62,663 nucleotides of DNA from 2-01-FULL-49-17 sp964553025 (lineage in GTDB: Bacteria > Patescibacteriota > Minisyncoccia > 2-02-FULL-40-12 > GWA2-44-9): NCBI GenBank assembly GCA_964553025.1, contig CAZKJF010000007.1:1-62663 (forward strand), in the 5' to 3' direction. Shown one piece after another: positions 57,744 through 62,663 of this stretch. Position numbers and translations under genes: made by a program. Below the pieces are notes generated by a model. The model did not search any database. It had not been told where the DNA came from and saw only the letters and a program-made list of their open reading frames with translations. Numbering within the stretch: the first letter of the stretch is position 1; each line of letters opens with the position of its first letter.

Positions 57744-59069
57744 CTACACCGAAAGCGCTTTTAATTCTGACAGGGCAGCGGGATCAAAGGATTGCACTCT
57801 CTCAATGATTGTCGGCTGATCTTTAAGATTGTCCAGTAGTTTGAGCCAAACGCTTTCGTCGGACGTAAGATGTTCCGATACTGCCACGGCCTCATCAAAT
57901 ACTGGCCCGGAGCCGGTGTGATTGCTTTTGGCAATCGCCAGCTGGGCCTTCATGATGTTGAAGTGGACCGAAGAATCGGTAGTGGTCAGTTCGGCGCTGT
58001 CGAACCATGCGACTGCCACCGGGACGACCTTGCCAGGGGAGAACTGAAGCGCGATCTTGGTCAGCAATTCGATGTCGAACGAAAAATCGAGGATCTGCAT
58101 GCCCGAAGAAATAACTTCGTTGAGAGCCGCGGCCGCAAAGGCCTTCGCGCCGCATTGAGTGTCCTTGGGCAACAGGCCTTTAAGCAAAAGCTCGCGGAAA
58201 TACCGGGCCGTGTTGGCGCGAAGATTCCGGGCCGCTTCAATCTCTAATATAGATTCAGGCAGCCGGCGCGAGCCGGCTGCTGCCATGGCAGCAGCGTTCA
58301 GAATTGGATTGGCCAAGTTGCCGAGCTGGCCGATGTCGACCGACAGATCGCAGTCGGTCAAAACAATTACGTGCGAATCAGCCGTGCCGTGTTTCTCGAT
58401 GGCTTTGGCAATACCGTAATAAACCGCGCCGGCTTTCTTGGTGTTCTTGGGATGCTCAACGCCAATCAGAGCACGAGCTACGATTGCATCGCCACGCTTC
58501 TCATTCCGAACGCCGTCTTCCAGGAACAGAACCTGGAAATGAGGAGTGTCCGCCTTCGCAATCACATCAGCGGCGGCTTGGCCGCTTGTCTCGGGATCAG
58601 GTTTCGACATATCATCCACGATCGTCACTTCATAAGTGCTGGGCGAACCCGCAAACAACCACTGAAGCTGCTTGCTTTTCTCAATGATGAAGTTTTCACC
58701 GTTGGGGTGCTGGCCCGGTCCGGTTCCGCGTTCTTTCATGCGGATATTCTCCCCATAGGCGGGGAGAATGATTGAGGCGTGGAAAGGCCGCGATCCAAGT
58801 ACAGACGCCCGGGAACGGGCAAGCTTTACGGCCAAGTGCAACAAGTTTGGAAGCGAAGATTTTAGATCCGAAGCTGTGGTCTGTTTCTCAAGCGCGACAA
58901 GTTCCTGAAAATCCGCAGCCGCGCGAATAAGCTCACTGGCGATGGTTCGAGCCAAAGCGAGAGTGGCGGGATCCTTGAAATCAGTTTTTACGGTCGTACC
59001 GATCTTCTGCCGATACTGTTGAAGAATATCGTGTGTGGTCATGGTATTGGTATGCATAATGTATGCCAT
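57744..59069 (-). CDS. Dolichyl-phosphate-glucose-synthase-like glycosyltransferase
   Basis: A 441-residue cytosolic or peripheral GT-A enzyme without membrane helices. It shows ASIILPAYGEN, YEVTIVDDMSKPD, the DxD as VLTDCDLSVD, DTQCGAKAF (the QCG-K-F element of Alg5/DPG-synthase relatives) and LDFSFDIELL. These relatives move a sugar to polyprenyl phosphate, so it may supply a lipid-linked donor; the specificity is unknown. The N-terminal 90 residues are an unassigned helical extension. The start at 59069 agrees with the promoter at 59089-59117. Confidence 0.85.
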   Translation of the reverse strand: MAYIMHTNTMTTHDILQQYRQKIGTTVKTDFKDPATLALARTIASELIRAAADFQELVALEKQTTASDLKSSLPNLLHLAVKLARSRASVLGSRPFHASIILPAYGENIRMKERGTGPGQHPNGENFIIEKSKQLQWLFAGSPSTYEVTIVDDMSKPDPETSGQAAADVIAKADTPHFQVLFLEDGVRNEKRGDAIVARALIGVEHPKNTKKAGAVYYGIAKAIEKHGTADSHVIVLTDCDLSVDIGQLGNLANPILNAAAMAAAGSRRLPESILEIEAARNLRANTARYFRELLLKGLLPKDTQCGAKAFAAAALNEVISSGMQILDFSFDIELLTKIALQFSPGKVVPVAVAWFDSAELTTTDSSVHFNIMKAQLAIAKSNHTGSGPVFDEAVAVSEHLTSDESVWLKLLDNLKDQPTIIERVQSFDPAALSELKALSV

Positions 59070-59088
59070 TTTGAAAGGGCAGTTGTCT

Positions 59089-59117
59089 ATGCTACCAGAA
59101 TTTTACACCAAACACAA
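59089..59117 (-). promoter_or_regulatory. Promoter of the DPG-synthase-like gene
   Basis: Minus-strand TTGTGT (59112-59117), 17-nt spacer, TAGCAT (59089-59094). Leader about 14-19 nt. Confidence 0.55.
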
Positions 59118-59181
59118 TGGGTGACGGAGACTGATGAATGACATCAAGACCTATGGTCAAATAGTACCCTACCAAAAAATA

Positions 59182-59210
59182 TCGACAGAAGAGTAGGTGG
59201 TAGGTAGTAT
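59182..59210 (+). promoter_or_regulatory. Possible promoter of the small ORF
   Basis: TCGACA (59182-59187), 17-nt spacer, TAGTAT (59205-59210), 65-70 nt before the small ORF at 59282. Confidence 0.45.
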
Positions 59211-59281
59211 TGTGTATAGGCAAAGCAGAACAGTTCTGCTTTGATGCGCACCTCAAACCGATCCGAAAGGAGGTGAAAAAG

Positions 59282-59398
59282 GTGGGTAAATGGACAGACC
59301 GCGACACGGCCAAACACAGCGGAGACTCTCAGTCGATTCGGAACGAACCCGCAGTTGTGGGACAAATCCGTCTCCATCTCATTTTGCCCACCGACTGA
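59282..59398 (+). CDS. Small ORF with strong ribosome site, 38 codons
   Basis: A GTG-started 38-codon frame (MGKWTDRDTAKHSGDSQS...) is preceded at 8 nt by AAAGGAGGTGA (59266-59276), the best Shine-Dalgarno match seen in the window. No homologue is recognised. The surrounding 428 bp between the glycosyltransferase promoter and tRNA-Ala hold no other gene. A GC-rich stem (59451-59467) lies downstream. It could equally be a remnant of a longer gene. Confidence 0.4.
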   Translation: MGKWTDRDTAKHSGDSQSIRNEPAVVGQIRLHLILPTD

Positions 59399-59497
59399 AT
59401 TCGCCCGAAAACAAAAGGCGGATTCCGTTCTTTCACCCTTTTCCGCGCCGTCGGCGCGGGGAGATTTTGGACTCAATTCCGATCAAGTTTCGTTTGG

Positions 59498-59568
59498 TGG
59501 ACCTACCGGGAGTCGAACCCGGACCTGATCCATGCCATGGATCCGTCATACCGCTAGACTATAGGCCC
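59498..59568 (-). tRNA. tRNA-Ala (GGC)
   Basis: Acceptor GGGCCTA/TAGGTCC contains G3-U70, the alanine identity pair. Anticodon stem GATCC/GGATC, loop ATGGCAT, T-arm CCGGG TTCGACT CCCGG. Discriminator A and encoded CCA (59495-59497). It starts 1 nt after the stop of the HTH/LAGLIDADG-like gene. Confidence 0.94.
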
Positions 59569-59569
59569 G

Positions 59570-60235
59570 CTATTTACTGATCATCCTGCCAAGCGTAAGC
59601 AAGTCATAATACACGTTTGCTGAAAGATAATCTATCACACATACCCCCCTATAGTCCACTTTCCGAGATGGTTTGCCGATCGTTCGCGGATCCACGCGCG
59701 TCTTATAAAATTGTCGACGAGAAATACCTGTAACATTCGCCCAAAATCTTTCAAGCTTCTTTATATTTTGATCAGCCCGACACAGAACAGTACACCTAAA
59801 TCTTGGTTCTTCAATAGTATAGCAACGCTTCAATAACCCAAGAAAGAGTCTCACGACCCCAGGATCGGAATTTCCCAATCGCAGAGCGCCACGGGAAGTT
59901 TTTGATCCTTCTCCCAGATAGAGGGCGGCAAGAACCAGTTTTGAAGCGTACGGATTCTTGTTTAAAATATCTAACAAATGCGCATTTTTATTTTCAATAT
60001 TAATAAAATATTTTTGTCTTTTCTTTTTTCGGACAGCAAGAGATTTTAATCGTGCTCTGGCCAGTTTCACGCTGATACTTTTAGCTATTTTTTCTTTTTG
60101 GAAATGAGATAATTCGACACCTCTTAACCAGTAGGAGAGGGTGCTTTTCGATACTTTTGGTATTAACGATGCGATTTCGGAGTAGGTTTTTCCTGACTTT
60201 CTCAAGTCAATCGCTCTTTGCTTAAAATTATACAT
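59570..60235 (-). CDS. HTH and LAGLIDADG-like endonuclease-type protein
   Basis: A 221-residue, A+T-rich, basic protein. The N-terminus (about 1-45) is a helix-turn-helix (YSEIASLIPKVSKSTLSYWLRG). The C-terminal half (about 100-221) resembles a single LAGLIDADG-type homing-endonuclease fold: LAALYLGEGSK (acidic Glu kept), RLGNSDPGVVRLFLGLL, a GISRRQFYK strand and VIDYLSANVYYDLL. A leaderless promoter (60242-60270) drives it, and it ends against the 5' end of tRNA-Ala on the same strand. It might be a mobile nuclease or a domesticated DNA-binding protein. Confidence 0.68.
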   Translation of the reverse strand: MYNFKQRAIDLRKSGKTYSEIASLIPKVSKSTLSYWLRGVELSHFQKEKIAKSISVKLARARLKSLAVRKKKRQKYFINIENKNAHLLDILNKNPYASKLVLAALYLGEGSKTSRGALRLGNSDPGVVRLFLGLLKRCYTIEEPRFRCTVLCRADQNIKKLERFWANVTGISRRQFYKTRVDPRTIGKPSRKVDYRGVCVIDYLSANVYYDLLTLGRMISK

Positions 60236-60241
60236 ATCATG

Positions 60242-60270
60242 ATTGTACTATAGACTTTATTCATGTTCAA
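60242..60270 (-). promoter_or_regulatory. Promoter of the HTH/LAGLIDADG-like gene (leaderless)
   Basis: Minus-strand TTGAAC (60265-60270), 17-nt spacer, TACAAT (60242-60247), 6 nt to the ATG at 60235. Confidence 0.7.
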
Positions 60271-60288
60271 CGAGTTCAATTTACTCTA

Positions 60289-60317
60289 TTGAGATTAGAA
60301 TATATTTGTGGCATAAT
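60289..60317 (+). promoter_or_regulatory. Promoter of tRNA-Arg and cca
   Basis: TTGAGA (60289-60294), 17-nt spacer, CATAAT (60312-60317), about 18 nt before the tRNA. Confidence 0.65.
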
Positions 60318-60335
60318 TAATTCGTAACCAATCCG

Positions 60336-60408
60336 GTCCCCGTAGTTCAACGGATCAGAACTGGAGACTCCTAAGCTCCCGATCCAAGTTCGACTCTTGG
60401 CGGGGACA
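60336..60408 (+). tRNA. tRNA-Arg (CCT)
   Basis: Acceptor GTCCCCG/CGGGGAC, loop CTCCTAA with anticodon CCT, T-arm CCAAG TTCGACT CTTGG. Discriminator A; CCA is encoded (60409-60411). The cca gene starts 6 nt later. Confidence 0.92.
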
Positions 60409-60417
60409 CCAATACGC

Positions 60418-61860
60418 ATGACATTACCTTCTGAAGTTCTGACTGTATTGGAGACCCTGCGCGGGGGCGGTTTTGACGCGTATGCGGTCGGCGGATGCGT
60501 CCGCGATCTCCTTCGCGGCGAGGCGCCGAAAGATTGGGATGTCACCACCAATGCCCGGCCAGAAGAAATCCAAAAATTGTTTCCCGAACATGTCTACGAG
60601 AATACGTTCGGCACCGTCGGCGTTAAGACGGGTTCGGACGAACCAACGCGAGCAATCATTGAGGTGACGCCCTACCGCATCGAGGGGAAATACAGCGACA
60701 AGCGGCATCCGGACGAGATCCGCTTCGCTAAAACGCTCCGAGAAGACCTCTCGCGCCGCGATTTTACCGTCAACGCCATGGCTATGGATAAAGACGGGAA
60801 CATCATTGACGAATTCGGCGGAACGAAAGACCTGCAAAACAAAATCTTGCGGACCGTCGGCGATCCGAACCAGCGTTTTTCCGAAGACGCATTGCGAATT
60901 CTGCGCGCCGCGCGATTCGCCACGGTTCTGAATTTCGCGTTCGACGAGGCGACGCGCGCGGCAACGACCGCTACTGCCGCCTGGCTGGAAGCAATCTCAA
61001 AAGAACGAATCCGCGATGAATTTCTCAAGATCATCGAGTCGCCCCGCGCGTATCAGGGAGTTTTGCTTCTCGAAGAATTGGGTCTTTTGAAGTACATCGT
61101 ACCCGAGCTCCGCGAGGGGATCAGCGTAACCCAGAATCTTCACCACATCTATACGGTCTGGGAACACAATGCGCTGGCTTTGCAATATGCCGCTAATCAA
61201 GGATATTCGCTGGCCGTCCGCCTGGCGGCCCTCTTCCATGACATCGGCAAACCCCGCTCTAAGCGCGGCGAAGGCACATACGCCACCTTCTACGGCCATG
61301 AGGTCATCGGCGCGCGCATGGCCGCCGGCATCGCCGAACGCCTGAAGTTCTCCGGCGATCTGACCGATCGCCTCGTCAAACTCGTCCGCTACCACATGTT
61401 TTTCTATAACGTCGGCGAGGTGACAGAATCGTCGGTCCGGCGCCTGATTGCAAACGTAGGCAAAGAAAACGTCGAGGATCTTCTCAAGCTCCGGGAAGCC
61501 GACCGGATCGGGTCCGGTCGGCCCAAAGCCGTGCCGTACAAATTGCGGCATCTGAAATATATGATCGAGAAGGTATCTAAGGATCCGATCTCGGTTAAAA
61601 TGCTCAAGGTCGACGGCCATGACGTCATGAATGAGCTCAAGGACGGCCCGGGCCCGAAAGTCGGCTTGGTATTGAACATGCTCTTAGCCGAGGTGCTCGA
61701 CGAGCCCGGGTTGAACGTGCGTGAACGCCTTATCAGCCGCATCCACGAACTGGACAAAAGCACGCCCCAAGAACTCGCCGCCGCCCTGGAAAAGATACAA
61801 AACGCCCAGCAAGCAGAGGACCAAGCCATCGCCGAAAAACATCATGTCGAAACAAATTAA
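60418..61860 (+). CDS. cca: CCA tRNA nucleotidyltransferase with HD domain
   Basis: Adds or repairs the tRNA 3' CCA. The product of about 480 residues has the class II NTase head with AYAVGGCVRDLLRG and the DWDVTT metal pair, RRDFTVNAMA, the RNA-binding neck, an HD phosphohydrolase domain (LFHDIGKPRSKRG, about 275-288) and a helical tail. The ATG at 60418 is chosen since an upstream frame overlaps tRNA-Arg. Several tRNAs in the window lack encoded CCA, so the activity is required. dut overlaps its last 17 bp. Confidence 0.95.
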   Translation: MTLPSEVLTVLETLRGGGFDAYAVGGCVRDLLRGEAPKDWDVTTNARPEEIQKLFPEHVYENTFGTVGVKTGSDEPTRAIIEVTPYRIEGKYSDKRHPDEIRFAKTLREDLSRRDFTVNAMAMDKDGNIIDEFGGTKDLQNKILRTVGDPNQRFSEDALRILRAARFATVLNFAFDEATRAATTATAAWLEAISKERIRDEFLKIIESPRAYQGVLLLEELGLLKYIVPELREGISVTQNLHHIYTVWEHNALALQYAANQGYSLAVRLAALFHDIGKPRSKRGEGTYATFYGHEVIGARMAAGIAERLKFSGDLTDRLVKLVRYHMFFYNVGEVTESSVRRLIANVGKENVEDLLKLREADRIGSGRPKAVPYKLRHLKYMIEKVSKDPISVKMLKVDGHDVMNELKDGPGPKVGLVLNMLLAEVLDEPGLNVRERLISRIHELDKSTPQELAAALEKIQNAQQAEDQAIAEKHHVETN

Positions 61861-62281
61861 GCTCAAGCGTTTTGATAAGTCGCTCCCGCTTCCCGCATAC
61901 AAAACCAAGGGAGCGGCGGGCTTCGATCTGGCGGCGAGAGAAACCGTCACCATCACGCCCGCAACGGCCGCGATGGTGCCGCTCAATGTTGCAATCACCA
62001 TTCCCAAGGACCATTTCGTTATCCTTGCCGCCCGAAGTTCGCTTCACAAGCTCGGTCTTTTACCGATAAACGGGGTGGGGATTGTGGATTCGGATTATGC
62101 CGGCGAGGAAGATGAATATAAATTTCTCGCATATAATTTTACCAAGAAACCCGTGACTATCGAGAAAGGGACTCGCATCGCTCAGGGAATTTTTGTTAAG
62201 TTCACCCGGGCCACATGGAAAGAGGTTTCAAAAATGACCGCTAAAACGCGGGGCGGCTTTGGCAGTACCGGCGATCGCTAG
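61844..62281 (+). CDS. dut: Deoxyuridine triphosphatase (dUTPase)
   Basis: Hydrolyses dUTP to dUMP, keeping uracil out of DNA. The 145-residue protein shows the five trimeric-dUTPase motifs: AAGFDLAA, RSSLHKLG, GVGIVDSDYAGE, KGTRIAQG and RGGFGSTG at the C-terminus. In motif 3 the usual DxxYRG is DSDYAGE with one altered position. ATG at 61844 lies within cca; the upstream frame is rejected. Confidence 0.95.
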   Translation: MSKQIKLKRFDKSLPLPAYKTKGAAGFDLAARETVTITPATAAMVPLNVAITIPKDHFVILAARSSLHKLGLLPINGVGIVDSDYAGEEDEYKFLAYNFTKKPVTIEKGTRIAQGIFVKFTRATWKEVSKMTAKTRGGFGSTGDR

Positions 62282-62303
62282 GCCTGGTAAAAACCCTAAA
62301 ATC

Positions 62304-62312
62304 TGGTATTAT
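62304..62312 (+). promoter_or_regulatory. Extended -10 of the tRNA-Pro/Ala unit
   Basis: TGG-TATTAT (62304-62312), about 12 nt before tRNA-Pro, without a clear -35. Confidence 0.5.
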
Positions 62313-62324
62313 TGACCCGATATT

Positions 62325-62395
62325 CGGGCTGGAGTATGCCGGTAGTACGCACGATTCGGGTTCGTGAAGACCGAGTTCGATTCTCGGCAGCCCGA
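62325..62395 (+). tRNA. tRNA-Pro (CGG)
   Basis: Acceptor CGGGCTG/CAGCCCG, anticodon stem CACGA/TCGTG, loop TTCGGGT, T-arm CCGAG TTCGATT CTCGG. The anticodon is CGG; discriminator A. Full CCA is not encoded. Confidence 0.93.
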
Positions 62396-62407
62396 CAGTT
62401 TGGCCAG

Positions 62408-62478
62408 GGGCCTGTAGTTAAGTGGTACAACGCCGCATTCGCATTGCGGAGGCGCGAGTTCGATTCTCGCCAGGTCCA
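62408..62478 (+). tRNA. tRNA-Ala (CGC)
   Basis: Acceptor GGGCCTG/CAGGTCC with the G3-U70 alanine signature, anticodon stem CCGCA/TGCGG, loop TTCGCAT, T-arm GCGAG TTCGATT CTCGC. Discriminator A and encoded CCA. Confidence 0.93.
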
Positions 62479-62514
62479 CCATATTGAATTAGCCGCCTCG
62501 CTTCGCTCGCTGTT

Positions 62515-62596
62515 CCGCAAAAAAGTTTTCTTCGCATTTTTTGATTTGGCGTGCGATTTCTTTTTCTTCTAAAAGGAAAAGAAAACTTTTTTGCGG
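62515..62596. repeat. Inverted repeat near the right edge
   Basis: Perfect 18-bp arms (CCGCAAAAAAGTTTTCTT and complement) around a 46-nt A/T-rich loop. A second pair, CCGCCTCG (62493-62500) and CGAGGCGG (62645-62652), encloses it. The sequence ends in a C run, which may be an assembly edge. It could be a terminator, a small mobile remnant or an artefact. Confidence 0.6.
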
Positions 62597-62663
62597 GACT
62601 CTGCTCTCAACGAGCAGGGCGGCGGGGCTTCGCTTCGGCTCGGGCGAGGCGGAATTCCCCCCC

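Overview
The window looks like chromosomal DNA of a Patescibacteria (Candidate Phyla Radiation) bacterium, probably Parcubacteria-like. This is inferred from gene content: a type IV pilus cluster without a secretin gene, an IF-2 of only about 507 residues, a compact GatCA, one XerC/D-type recombinase, small DUF3048, DUF2975 and YraN proteins, and a truncated 16S gene at the left edge. TGA is used as an ordinary stop codon (for example DUF3048 and gatC), so the SR1/Gracilibacteria UGA-glycine code does not apply. The sequence starts inside 16S rRNA and ends in a run of C after an inverted repeat, so both ends may be contig edges.

Layout. 0-1.1 kb: 5' end of 16S rRNA on the minus strand with leader and promoter, opposite an orphan plus-strand ORF. 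1.1-11.1 kb: minus-strand housekeeping genes (trmD, a zincin-like protein, khpA, leuS, tatD, metG, rsmI, an AI-2E-family permease, an M16 peptidase). 11.1-17.3 kb: six tRNA genes between small accessory genes, including a convergent pair of paralogous secreted proteins, a DksA-like zinc-finger protein, a pterin dehydratase-like protein and a DUF2975-DUF2975-XRE operon. 17.3-27.0 kb: recG, then convergent minus-strand units: a membrane glycosyltransferase and the DNA repair/replication operon tsaE-polA-mutM-DUF3048-holA. 27.1-28.8 kb: a two-gene envelope operon of unknown function. 28.9-32.7 kb: two clusters of TGTCACC/GGTGACA repeats on either side of yraN, a LysM/M23 protein and comM. 32.7-41.8 kb: a Pro-rich membrane protein, rpsO-NYN-pnp, a Xer recombinase, an orphan, infB with tRNA-Cys and tRNA-Leu, a broken aminoglycoside phosphotransferase-like gene and two tRNA-Ser. 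41.8-52.8 kb: comF and a near-complete type IV pilus locus (pilM, N, O, a PilP-like gene, pilB, pilT, pilC, a major pilin, prepilin peptidase and four minor pilin-like genes, the last with a discoidin-like domain). 52.8-62.7 kb: ligA, gatC, gatA, a HEPN-like membrane protein, an orphan, a dolichyl-phosphate-glucose-synthase-like glycosyltransferase, a possible small ORF, tRNA-Ala, an HTH/LAGLIDADG-like protein, tRNA-Arg-cca-dut, tRNA-Pro and tRNA-Ala.

How it fits together. Pili, ComF and ComM suggest natural DNA uptake, with ComM (a helicase-like AAA+ protein), PolA, LigA, RecG and MutM available to process DNA. The last minor pilin could present a carbohydrate-binding domain on the pilus, which would suit attachment to host cells.

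Four patterns stand out: the paired repeat clusters with a promoter embedded in one of them; many promoters whose -10 box lies only 6-7 nt from the start codon, which predicts leaderless mRNAs; a large number of perfect inverted repeats, both between genes and inside coding sequences; and a few orphan genes with strong Shine-Dalgarno sites in a background where such sites are rare.
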